NCBI RefSeq assembly: GCF_018130955.1
Contig: NZ_JAFCJM010000002.1
Location: forward strand, 186,001-250,000
Length of the DNA stretch: 64,000 bases
Direction of reading: 5' to 3'
Source: Bradyrhizobium liaoningense
GTDB taxonomy: Bacteria > Pseudomonadota > Alphaproteobacteria > Rhizobiales > Xanthobacteraceae
The notes beneath the pieces were generated by a model. That model was given only the letters and a program-made list of their open reading frames with translations. It had not been told where the DNA came from and did no database searches. This document shows, in pieces, positions 1 through 8,009 of this stretch. A program made the position numbers and the translations under genes. Each line of letters starts with the position of its first letter. Position 1 is the stretch's first letter.

Positions 1-1
1 G

Positions 2-1423
2 CTCGCAGCCGCCGCCATCGGCGCGCTCGTGGCTGGGATCACCGGCCTGTCGACGCTGCGTCTGTCCGGCATCTACTTCGTGATCTTCTCCTTTGGTCTC
101 GCCGAGCTCATCCGCCAGCTCGTGATCTGGTACGAGGTCAACATCCACAAATCGGTCGGCCGCTATCTCTTCAGCGCCGTGACGCAGGATGTTCTCTACT
201 GGCAGCTGCTCGGGCTTGCCGCCCTCGTCTTCCTGACCGGCTTCCTGCTGGGACGCTCGCGTTACGGCCTGGCGCTGCGCGCGATCGGGGCGGACGAAAC
301 GGCGGCCAGCCATTCGGGTATCGACGCAACCCGCATCAAGCTCGCGATATTCGTCGTGAGCGCCGTCTTCATGTCGGTGACCGGCGCAGTGATGGCGCCA
401 CGCTGGACCTATATCGATCCGTCGATCGCCTTCAACCCGATGATCTCGTTCCAGGTCGTCATCATGGCCCTGCTCGGCGGCGCCGGCTCGCTGTTCGGCC
501 CCGTGCTCGGCGTGATCCCGCTGGTGCTGCTGTTCGAGGTCCTGACCGCAACGCTGCCGAACCATTTCAGCATCGTGCTCGGCGCGATCTTCGTGATGAT
601 CGTCATGCTGCTGCCCAGGGGCGTGATCGGGCTGATCGGGCCGGTGCAGCGCAAGGCGCCGGCAAGCGATGCTGTCGCGGCCAAGCCGTCGACGCGTGAG
701 CAGAGTGGACAGCTCTTGCGGGTCGACGACGTCGGCAAGTCGTTTGGCGGCCTGCGCGCGGTCGATCAGGTCAGCTTTGAGGTGACGCGCGGCCAGATCG
801 TCGGGATCATTGGCCCGAATGGCTCCGGCAAGACGACGCTGCTCAACATGCTCTCCGGCGCACTGGTGCCGTCCGGGGGATCGATCCGGTTCGGCGGCGT
901 CATGATCGGCGGAGTGAAGCCGCATCGGATCGCACGCCTCGGCCTTGCCCGCACCTTCCAATTGGTGCGCGTGATGGCGGACCTGACGGTTGCGGAGAAC
1001 GTCGCGGCTGCGGCGCTATTCAGGAGCGCGGCCGCCGGCGGCGGAGAGACGACCGTCGAGCTGCTCGATCTCGTCGGGCTCGGCAAGATGCAGGACATTC
1101 CGGCCGGAGACCTGACCTATATCGACCAGAAGCGCCTGGAGCTTGCGCGCGCGCTGGCGCTTAGTCCCCAGCTCGTGCTGCTCGACGAATGGCTCGCAGG
1201 TCTCAACCCCAGCGAGCTCGAGACCGGCATTGCCCTGATCGCAAAACTGCGCGACCGCGGCACGACCATCATCATGGTCGAGCACGTGATGGACGCGATC
1301 CGCGCGCTGTGCAGCCATTGCATCGTGATGAACGCCGGCAGCGTGATCGCACGCGGCGCGCCGGATGCGGTGCTGTCCGACCCGACGGTCATCACGGCCT
1401 ACCTTGGAGAGGCCGATGCTTGA
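2..1423 (+). CDS. Branched-chain amino acid ABC transporter, permease-ATPase fusion (LivM-LivG type), 5' partial
   Basis: Inner-membrane permease joined to its cytoplasmic ATPase, part of a HAAT-family importer for branched-chain amino acids or related amides and amines. The frame is open from the left edge, so the true start lies outside the window; the visible GTG at 29 is internal because the residues before it already read as permease. The first 200 or so residues are hydrophobic LivM-like helices, including the typical GGAGSLFGPVLG stretch. The ATPase follows, with Walker A GPNGSGKTT, a LivG-style degenerate signature (LTYIDQKRLELARAL in place of LSGGQ) and Walker B LVLLDE followed by W where most family members have P. 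The next gene overlaps it by 8 bases, which implies co-translation. The substrate cannot be told from sequence; the neighbouring amine oxidase and aldehyde dehydrogenase make an amine or amino acid plausible. Confidence 0.9.
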   Translation, partial: LAAAAIGALVAGITGLSTLRLSGIYFVIFSFGLAELIRQLVIWYEVNIHKSVGRYLFSAVTQDVLYWQLLGLAALVFLTGFLLGRSRYGLALRAIGADETAASHSGIDATRIKLAIFVVSAVFMSVTGAVMAPRWTYIDPSIAFNPMISFQVVIMALLGGAGSLFGPVLGVIPLVLLFEVLTATLPNHFSIVLGAIFVMIVMLLPRGVIGLIGPVQRKAPASDAVAAKPSTREQSGQLLRVDDVGKSFGGLRAVDQVSFEVTRGQIVGIIGPNGSGKTTLLNMLSGALVPSGGSIRFGGVMIGGVKPHRIARLGLARTFQLVRVMADLTVAENVAAAALFRSAAAGGGETTVELLDLVGLGKMQDIPAGDLTYIDQKRLELARALALSPQLVLLDEWLAGLNPSELETGIALIAKLRDRGTTIIMVEHVMDAIRALCSHCIVMNAGSVIARGAPDAVLSDPTVITAYLGEADA

Positions 1424-2153
1424 GATATCAGCCCTCTCCCATTTCTACGGCAAGCACCAGGCGCTTGCCGAAATCGCGCTCGACATCGCCAGCGGCGAGA
1501 TCGTCGCGATCCTCGGCGCCAACGGTGCGGGCAAGTCGACGTTGCTGAAGATGATCGCCGGCCTCATCAAGCCCGCACCGGGCCTGACGCTGCGATTTGA
1601 GGGCGCTGATATCGCCGAGCTACCGGCGCATCTCATCGTCGAGCGCGGCATCGCGCTGGTGCCGGAAGGCCGTGGCATTTTTGGCGAACTGACGGTCGCC
1701 GAGAACCTGCAGCTCGGCGCCTACCCTGCCCGCGCCCGTGCCAGCGAAGCGGACCGGCTGGCAAAGGTGCTGGCGTTGTTTCCGCGCCTCACCGAACGGA
1801 TGACGCAGGCGGTGCGGACCATGAGCGGCGGTGAGCAGCAGATGGTCGCGATCGGCCGCGCGCTGATGTCCAACCCCACGCTGCTGCTGCTCGACGAACC
1901 CTCCCTCGGCCTCTCGCCGCTGCTCAGCCGCGAAGTATTCCGGGCGTTGAAGCAGATCCGCGAAAGTGGTGTCAGCGTGCTGCTGGTGGAGCAGAACGCC
2001 CGCGCCAGCCTCGACATCGCCGACCGCGTTTACCTGATCGAGTCCGGCCGTAACGCAGGCTCCGGCTCCGCCGGCGAGATGAAGAACAATCCCGATATCC
2101 AGCGCGCCTATCTCGGCAAGGCACGCGCGCCGTCCAGTCCATCGCAGCCATAA
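1416..2153 (+). CDS. livF: Branched-chain amino acid ABC transporter ATP-binding protein LivF
   Basis: Second ATPase of the same HAAT importer, about 245 residues as usual for LivF. Walker A is GANGAGKST, the signature is MSGGEQQM and Walker B is LLLLDEPSLGLSP, followed by the LLVEQNA switch region typical of LivF. The ATG at 1416 is chosen because it gives the normal N-terminus (MLEISALSHFYG) and overlaps the preceding stop by 8 bases; a longer frame reaching 1365 would only extend into the upstream gene. The aldehyde dehydrogenase follows after 23 bases, so all three genes are probably one transcript. The periplasmic binding protein and LivH are not in this window and presumably lie to the left. 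Confidence 0.92.
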   Translation: MLEISALSHFYGKHQALAEIALDIASGEIVAILGANGAGKSTLLKMIAGLIKPAPGLTLRFEGADIAELPAHLIVERGIALVPEGRGIFGELTVAENLQLGAYPARARASEADRLAKVLALFPRLTERMTQAVRTMSGGEQQMVAIGRALMSNPTLLLLDEPSLGLSPLLSREVFRALKQIRESGVSVLLVEQNARASLDIADRVYLIESGRNAGSGSAGEMKNNPDIQRAYLGKARAPSSPSQP

Positions 2154-2176
2154 CCGTAAAGCCCAAGGAGAGCCCC

Positions 2177-3628
2177 ATGAACGCAATCGACCTTCTCATC
2201 GGCGGCAAGGACCTGTCGGCCAGCAACCAGCGCACGTTCCAGCGTCACAATCCGATCAGCGGCGAGATCGCCAGCATCGTGGCGGCGGCCTCGATCGACG
2301 ACGCGATGCGCGCGGTCGATGCTGCTGCGGCAGCATTCCCGGCCTGGTCGCAGCTCGGTCCCTCCGAGCGCCGCAAGCGCCTCAGCGCTGCAGCCGACAT
2401 CCTTGCCAAGCGCGCGCCGGAGTTTTCGGCGCTGATGGTTGCCGAGACCGGCGCGACCGCGGGTTGGGCCGGCTTCAACGTGCACCTCGCCGAGGGCATG
2501 CTGCGCGAAGCTGCCGCCATGACGACGCAGATCTCGGGCGAGATCATCCCGACCGACAAGCCTGACAACCTCGCCATGGCCTTCCGGCAGCCCGTCGGTG
2601 TCGTGCTGGGGATCGCGCCGTGGAACGCGCCGATCATCCTCGGCGTCCGCGCTGTCGCGATGCCGCTCGCCTGCGGCAACACCGTGGTGCTGAAGGCCTC
2701 CGAGATGAGCCCGGGCGTGCATCGGCTGATCGGAAGCTGCCTTGCGGAAGCCGGCCTCGGCGACGGCGTCGTCAACGTCGTCACCAATGCGCCGGAGGAT
2801 GCGCAGGCCGTGGTCGAGGCGCTGATCGCCCATCCGGCGGTGCGGCGCGTCAACTTCACGGGTTCAACCCGGGTCGGCCGCCTCATTGCGCTCGCCTGCG
2901 CAAAACATCTGAAGCGTGCGCTGCTCGAGCTTGGCGGCAAGGCGCCGCTTGTCATCCTTGACGATGCCGACCTCGATGCCGCCGTGAACGCCGCCGCGTT
3001 CGGCGCCTTCATGAACCAGGGCCAGATCTGCATGTCGACCGAGCGGATCGTGGTCGACGATGCGGTCGCCGATGCCTTCATCGAAAAGTTCGCCGCCAAG
3101 GCGAAGAGCCTGCCCTTCGGCGATCCCCGCAAGGGCAATGTCGTGCTGGGTTCGTTGGTATCAGGCGCGGCCTGCGACCGCGTCGGCGGCCTGATCGATG
3201 ACGCGGTTGCCAAGGGCGCGGTGCTCGCCGCCGGCGGCAAGGGCACCGGCACGATCATGCCCGCCACGATCGTCGACCACGTCACGCCGGCGATGCGCAT
3301 CTATGGCGAGGAGAGCTTTGGTCCTGTCGTGACCGTCGTTCGGGTCAGCGGCGTCGATGAAGCCGTGAGGGTCGCCAACGATACGGAATACGGTCTCTCC
3401 GCCGCCGTGTTCGGCCGCGACATCGCGCGTGCCCTTGGCGTCGCCAAGCGGATCGAGTCCGGCATCTGCCACGTCAACGCACCGACCGTGCATGACGAGC
3501 CGCAGGTGCCGTTCGGCGGCACCAAGGCTTCGGGCTATGGTCGCTTCGGCGGCAGGGCCGCCATCGACGAGTTCACCGAGCTGCGCTGGATCACGGTGCA
3601 GACCGGGCCGCGGCATTATCCGTGCTGA
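2177..3628 (+). CDS. NAD(P)-dependent aldehyde dehydrogenase (aromatic/vanillin dehydrogenase-like)
   Basis: ALDH superfamily enzyme of 483 residues that oxidises an aldehyde to the carboxylate with NAD(P)+. Visible family features are PWN at about residues 148-150 (transition-state Asn), FTGS at 227-230 (cofactor fold), the general base Glu251 in ELGGKAP, and the nucleophile Cys285 in NQGQICMSTER. The NQGQICMST context and N-terminal region resemble vanillin/benzaldehyde/salicylaldehyde dehydrogenases, but this does not fix the substrate. A good ribosome site (AAGGAGAG) precedes the ATG. It is co-oriented with livF and ends 16 bases from the convergent amine oxidase, whose aldehyde product it could oxidise; that link is inference. 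Confidence 0.9.
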   Translation: MNAIDLLIGGKDLSASNQRTFQRHNPISGEIASIVAAASIDDAMRAVDAAAAAFPAWSQLGPSERRKRLSAAADILAKRAPEFSALMVAETGATAGWAGFNVHLAEGMLREAAAMTTQISGEIIPTDKPDNLAMAFRQPVGVVLGIAPWNAPIILGVRAVAMPLACGNTVVLKASEMSPGVHRLIGSCLAEAGLGDGVVNVVTNAPEDAQAVVEALIAHPAVRRVNFTGSTRVGRLIALACAKHLKRALLELGGKAPLVILDDADLDAAVNAAAFGAFMNQGQICMSTERIVVDDAVADAFIEKFAAKAKSLPFGDPRKGNVVLGSLVSGAACDRVGGLIDDAVAKGAVLAAGGKGTGTIMPATIVDHVTPAMRIYGEESFGPVVTVVRVSGVDEAVRVANDTEYGLSAAVFGRDIARALGVAKRIESGICHVNAPTVHDEPQVPFGGTKASGYGRFGGRAAIDEFTELRWITVQTGPRHYPC

Positions 3629-3644
3629 CCAAGGCGGCCGCCGC

Positions 3645-5642
3645 TCAGCTTCCGCGACAGCATGCGCCGCCGCCGGCGTCCTCACGATCGCCCGCCCGGA
3701 CGCTGCGGCTGTTGCGGTCCGGCGGGATATCGCCGGCTGCATTGGCCGCGAAGAACCCGGTCGGCTTCAGCACGAAGCCGGCATACTCGACCGGCATGAT
3801 CGGAAAGTCCTCGGGCTTGCAGACATGGGTATGGCCAAAGGAGTGCCAGACCACGATGTCGGCGTTTTCGATGTTGCGGTTCTGGGCGGCGTAACGCGGC
3901 AGGCCGTCGCCGCCGGCATGGACGTTGGGATAGTCGCCGCTGGCGTATTTCTCGCTCCTGTCGAAGGCCGTGACCCAGACATGTTTGGTCGCAAAGCCGC
4001 CTCGCTTGCGCACGTAGCTGCCCTCCTGCGCCAGCATCAACGGGCTCGGGTTGACGACGAGCTTGTAGGCCGGCGCGCTGCCCACCGAGTTGGTCTGGTT
4101 GGGATTGCTGATCTTCCAGAAGCGTCCGGTCTCGCCATTGGCGATCGCCGCCGCGTCGCGCTCGCGCGACAGCACGCGCGTCGTCGTGTCGAACACGTTG
4201 CCATGGGGGTTGTCCGCCCCCCAGGGCCGCGGGACAAAATCGTGTTCGCTGACGGTATTGCCGCCGCCGTCGAGATCCATGTGCAGGCGCACGTTGAAGA
4301 AGTGCTGATGCGTGGGGCCGCCGAGATTGTCGTCGACCATGCCGCCCCATTTGTATGTCGCGCCCGGCTGCACGGCGGCGGTCTGGATGATGCCGGTGAG
4401 TTTTGTCTCGAGCTGGATCGTGCCGTCCTGGTAGAGATACCAGTAGAAGCCGTAGTCGTAGTTGCCGACGGTTGCAAAGAACGAGATGACGAGCCGGCGC
4501 GAGCGCCTGACCTCAAACAGGCCGTTGCGGAATTCGTAGTGTTTCCAGGCAATTCCGCAGTCTTCTTCATGCATGCAGATGGCGTTCTGCATGAGATAAG
4601 GCTCGCCCTTGCTGTCGGCCGCCGGCACGTCGAAATAATGGATGTTGCCGAGGCAGTCGCAGCCGAGCTCTAGCGCATTCGCGAGCATGCCGAGCCCATA
4701 TTCGCCGGCATCGAACGCCGACTTCCAGAAATGGTTCGCGGTCGGGTCGGCGTAAGGCACCACCATCTCGGTGACGCTGGCGCGATGGATCAGCGAGCGC
4801 TTGCGCTCGCCGTCCTGATAGGCGAACTGATGCAGCACCAGTCCCTCGCGCGGCGTGAAGCCGACGCGAAAGCTCCACTTCTGCCAGTCGACCTTCCAGC
4901 CATCGACGCGAAAGCTCGCGCCTTCCGGCTGTTCGATGTGGAGCGGCTTGATGTCGGTGCGCGGGTTTTTGGTCTCATGCGCGCCGTAGTTCCGCTTCTT
5001 GCGCGGGATCGGCACGATCGGGTCCTCGTCGGTGAGGTCGATGACCCTGCCGCCGATGAGATCGACCACGGCAACCACGCCCTCGATCGGATGAGCGTAG
5101 CCGTTGTCCTGCGGATGTTCGCGAAAATAGCTGACAGCGCGGACGATGCGCGCGCCGCGCTCGAATTCCATGTCGAAGAAGCCCGATGAGAACGGATCGA
5201 CCTGGACCAGCCCGATATCCTTGTCAGTGAGCCCGCGCCGATGCATGGCCGCACGCCAGCCGGAATCTGCTTTGACGACGGCCTCACACTTGAAGAATTC
5301 CTCGAGCATGACGGGCGGCTGGCCATAGGGCGCCTCGCGGTTCGGCACGACCTTGCGCGCCACGATCTCGCGCTGGCCGAGATCGACGATGTGCTCGACC
5401 GACTCGCCGCTCACGACCTCGAGCGTCAGCACGAAGGCGCGGCGCGGCAGGTCGACGCCGGCGGCCAGCTCCTGCTTGGTCGGCTCTTCCAGACGCACCA
5501 TCGGGAAGCGGCAGTTTTCGGACGACGCGGCTGCGGCGCGCACCAGCGCGCAGGCCGCAGTGATCTCCTCGGCGGTCAGCGGATCCAGCGGATGAGGCGC
5601 CGCGCTCGCGACCCGCGGCTTGGTCCTGGTGGTATCCAGCAT
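3645..5642 (-). CDS. Copper-containing primary-amine oxidase (topaquinone)
   Basis: Converts a primary amine, O2 and water to an aldehyde, ammonia and H2O2. The 665-residue length fits bacterial copper amine oxidases. The topaquinone motif N-Y-D-Y is present in TVGNYDYGFYW, where the first Tyr is the self-processed cofactor. Copper ligands are recognisable as HSFGHTH with a further His near the C-terminus. HQHFFNVRLHMDLDG is another conserved stretch. No signal peptide is seen, so it may be cytoplasmic like arthrobacterial phenylethylamine or histamine oxidases. GGAGACGATC precedes the ATG. The serine hydrolase gene lies 15 bases upstream on the same strand, so the two form an operon divergent from the AraC-type gene. 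Confidence 0.93.
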   Translation of the reverse strand: MLDTTRTKPRVASAAPHPLDPLTAEEITAACALVRAAAASSENCRFPMVRLEEPTKQELAAGVDLPRRAFVLTLEVVSGESVEHIVDLGQREIVARKVVPNREAPYGQPPVMLEEFFKCEAVVKADSGWRAAMHRRGLTDKDIGLVQVDPFSSGFFDMEFERGARIVRAVSYFREHPQDNGYAHPIEGVVAVVDLIGGRVIDLTDEDPIVPIPRKKRNYGAHETKNPRTDIKPLHIEQPEGASFRVDGWKVDWQKWSFRVGFTPREGLVLHQFAYQDGERKRSLIHRASVTEMVVPYADPTANHFWKSAFDAGEYGLGMLANALELGCDCLGNIHYFDVPAADSKGEPYLMQNAICMHEEDCGIAWKHYEFRNGLFEVRRSRRLVISFFATVGNYDYGFYWYLYQDGTIQLETKLTGIIQTAAVQPGATYKWGGMVDDNLGGPTHQHFFNVRLHMDLDGGGNTVSEHDFVPRPWGADNPHGNVFDTTTRVLSRERDAAAIANGETGRFWKISNPNQTNSVGSAPAYKLVVNPSPLMLAQEGSYVRKRGGFATKHVWVTAFDRSEKYASGDYPNVHAGGDGLPRYAAQNRNIENADIVVWHSFGHTHVCKPEDFPIMPVEYAGFVLKPTGFFAANAAGDIPPDRNSRSVRAGDREDAGGGACCRGS

Positions 5643-5657
5643 GATCGTCTCCGAATG

Positions 5658-6854
5658 TCAGCGCGGTGCAAGGAGTGCGGTGATGGCACGGAAGCCGGTG
5701 AGCCAGCGATGGTCGAGCGGCACGTCCATCGCCTTGGGTTGGGTCGCGAGCTTGACGATGACGGTGTCAGTCGCCGCATCGATGTAGAGCCACTGGCCGT
5801 GAATGCCGATCGCGGCGAGATCATTACGCGACGGATCGATCGTGTACCACTTGCTGCGGTAGCGCGCGCCCGGGAAGATGTCGGCGAGGTCGCCGTCGGC
5901 CCATGCCTGCGGATCGCCGTTCTCGTGGATGTCGTCGATCCACCAGCCCGGCACCACCTGCCTGCCCTCCACGACGCCGCGGCAGCGGATCATCTCGCCG
6001 AAGCGGATCAGGTCGCGCGCGGTGACCGAGAGGCCGCCGGCGATGCGCCCCATGCCGTGGCTGTCGAGCGTCATGGAGCCATCGTCCTCCGCCCCCATCG
6101 GCTGCCAGAGATACTCGGACAGGATGCGCGCATAGGGCTGGCCGCAGGCGCGCTCATAGACCCAGCCCAGCACTTCGGTGTTGGGCGAGACGTAGTGAAA
6201 GACTTTTCCGTGCGGTTTTCCCGTGGGCCGCAGCGTGGCCAGATAAGTCCGCTGGTGACCGGCCTCGACGCCCGGCGGCGGCACATCCCATCCGGAGGAG
6301 AAGCGGTAGCGCGCGACGTCGCCTGCGGGATCCTCATAGTCCTCCTCGAACTTGATCGCGACCGCCATGTCCAGGAGGTTGCGGACGGTGCAGGTGCCGT
6401 AGACGGAGGCTTCCAGCTCGGGGATGTATTTGACCAGCCTCGCCTCCGGGTCGATCAGGCCGCGTGCGAACAGGATGCCGCCCAGCGTTCCCGCGATCGA
6501 CTTGCTGACCGAGCAGATCAGATGCGGCGTCGTCGCGCTCATGCCGTCGCCGTACCATTCATGGATCAGTGTGCCGCGATGCATGACGAGGAGCGCATCG
6601 CCAAAGGTCTCGTGCAGCGTGGCCTCCACCGTGGTCGGCTTGCCATCGGGCATCGCGAAGCCGAGCTTGGAGAGATCGCGGGGCGCGCTCGTGATCGTGG
6701 TCGGCATCGCGGAACGGCGGACCTCGGCCGTCGGCAGTACCTCCCGGACATGCGTAAAGCCCCAGCGAATGGCGGGGAATGTTCGCCAGTTGGCCCGGGT
6801 CACCTGTGCCTCTGGCGCTGCTGGGCTGCCGCGCATGATCTCGCTCGGTCGCAT
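5658..6854 (-). CDS. Serine hydrolase, beta-lactamase/DD-peptidase-like fold (class C type)
   Basis: A 398-residue member of the beta-lactamase-related (Pfam Beta-lactamase) hydrolases, a family that includes esterases, amidases and penicillin-binding-like enzymes. The nucleophile motif S-x-x-K is in CSVSKSIAG, a Y-x-N-type motif appears as YVSPNTE, and the third motif is represented by HGQWLYID. No signal peptide is evident, arguing against a periplasmic beta-lactamase role. The start at 6854 is preferred over one 30 bases upstream because GGAGGAGGGACG lies directly before it. It is first in the operon with the amine oxidase; in that setting it could cleave an amide or ester to release the amine, which is speculation. 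Confidence 0.85.
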   Translation of the reverse strand: MRPSEIMRGSPAAPEAQVTRANWRTFPAIRWGFTHVREVLPTAEVRRSAMPTTITSAPRDLSKLGFAMPDGKPTTVEATLHETFGDALLVMHRGTLIHEWYGDGMSATTPHLICSVSKSIAGTLGGILFARGLIDPEARLVKYIPELEASVYGTCTVRNLLDMAVAIKFEEDYEDPAGDVARYRFSSGWDVPPPGVEAGHQRTYLATLRPTGKPHGKVFHYVSPNTEVLGWVYERACGQPYARILSEYLWQPMGAEDDGSMTLDSHGMGRIAGGLSVTARDLIRFGEMIRCRGVVEGRQVVPGWWIDDIHENGDPQAWADGDLADIFPGARYRSKWYTIDPSRNDLAAIGIHGQWLYIDAATDTVIVKLATQPKAMDVPLDHRWLTGFRAITALLAPR

Positions 6855-6920
6855 CGTCCCTCCTCCACGTGATGGAGCATCCAAAGTGCGCCTGACGGCT
6901 TCCCAGCGTTATCGAGATAC

Positions 6921-6934
6921 GGCAATATTTTGCC
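6921..6934. promoter_or_regulatory. Inverted repeat in the divergent amine oxidase / AraC promoter region
   Basis: GGCAA-TATT-TTGCC is a perfect 5-4-5 palindrome midway in the 144 bases between the divergent serine hydrolase and AraC-type genes. Position and symmetry make it a candidate operator. AraC proteins more often bind direct repeats, so the assignment is weak. Confidence 0.3.
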
Positions 6935-6998
6935 TGAAGCGGCCTTGGTCCGGCTTGGTTCCTGCTCAGCCCTTGGCCGAAGAAATCGACGCTGTGTC

Positions 6999-7988
6999 AT
7001 GACCTTAGGCGCCTCTCTTAGCTCTGATCCTTCACCGCAATCCGGTGCCAATCTGCTGCGCGCCAGCAGCACGGACGTGGACGAGCATTGCGAAAATCTC
7101 GGCCGCTGGCGGCTGAGCTACGACCAGATCAGCGCCGGCGCGTTCAAGGGAAGCTTCACCCAGTTGTCCCTGCCCCGCGTCGAGGTGTTCCGCGAGGTCA
7201 CGAGCCAGCAGGTCCGCCAATACGGCCAGCTTGGGTCAGACAGTTTTGGCATAGGCCTGCCCTGGCAATCCCGCGGCGAGGTGAACTGCAATGGCGCGAG
7301 CGTCACAGGTGCCCAGGTGATTGCCTGCATCGATGCGGAGGTCGACATGTGCACGCCGAGGGGTTTTGAGCTCCGCGGCGTCGTGATGAGCGCTAGGCTG
7401 ATCGCGCAGCTCGCGGCCGAGCTCGACATCGAGCTGCCGCGCGCAGTCTGGCACCAACTGCGCGTGATCGAGACGGATGAGGCTGCGGTTGCGCGGCTGC
7501 GCGCCCTGCTCGCGCTGATCCATGACGATCCCGCGCCTGCCGCGTATGCCGATCCGGCAAGCTGCGGCGCGCTGGAGGATGCGCTCCTCGTCGAGATCAT
7601 GGACATGCTGCCGACCGCCCGGCCCTGCGATGTCGGCCGCAGTGCGGCCGCACGCAAGCGCACGGTAGCGCGGGCCTGCGAGATGATGCTGGCGCACGAC
7701 GACCGACCCGTTTCAATTCTGGATGTCTGCAGGGCGGTCGGTGCCAGCCCGCGCAAGCTCGGCTATTGCTTCCAGGAGGTGCTCGGCACCAGCCCGATGC
7801 ACTACTGGCGCGCCATGCGGCTGAACCGCGTGCGCAGCGACCTCAAGCGCTGCAGCGATCCGCGGGCCGGCGTCTACGACGTCGCCGCCCGGCACGGTTT
7901 TTGGCACTTCAGCCAGTTCTCGGTCGACTACAAACGGCATTTTTGCGAGCTGCCGTCGGAGACGCTACGGCGGGCACGGGCGGCATAA
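6999..7988 (+). CDS. AraC family transcriptional regulator
   Basis: Transcription factor of 329 residues with a C-terminal AraC/XylS double helix-turn-helix: first HTH around SILDVCRAVGASPRKLGYCF, second in YDVAARHGFWHFSQFSVDYKRHF. The N-terminal two thirds resembles the AraC-binding-like domain (AraC_binding_2 type) seen in regulators of amine and aromatic catabolism. The start is set at the ATG at 6999 (MTLGASLSS); an in-frame extension to 6930 is possible but lacks a better ribosome site. It is divergent from the serine hydrolase-amine oxidase operon and likely controls it, perhaps together with the facing livF-aldehyde dehydrogenase genes. Confidence 0.88.
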   Translation: MTLGASLSSDPSPQSGANLLRASSTDVDEHCENLGRWRLSYDQISAGAFKGSFTQLSLPRVEVFREVTSQQVRQYGQLGSDSFGIGLPWQSRGEVNCNGASVTGAQVIACIDAEVDMCTPRGFELRGVVMSARLIAQLAAELDIELPRAVWHQLRVIETDEAAVARLRALLALIHDDPAPAAYADPASCGALEDALLVEIMDMLPTARPCDVGRSAAARKRTVARACEMMLAHDDRPVSILDVCRAVGASPRKLGYCFQEVLGTSPMHYWRAMRLNRVRSDLKRCSDPRAGVYDVAARHGFWHFSQFSVDYKRHFCELPSETLRRARAA

Positions 7989-8009
7989 CCGGCGCTGCGC
8001 CCACAGTCA

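Noticed and set aside
5658..6854. Class C beta-lactamase resistance gene
   Set aside because: Has the S-x-x-K fold motif but no signal peptide, and it is operonic with an amine oxidase; better described as a generic serine hydrolase.
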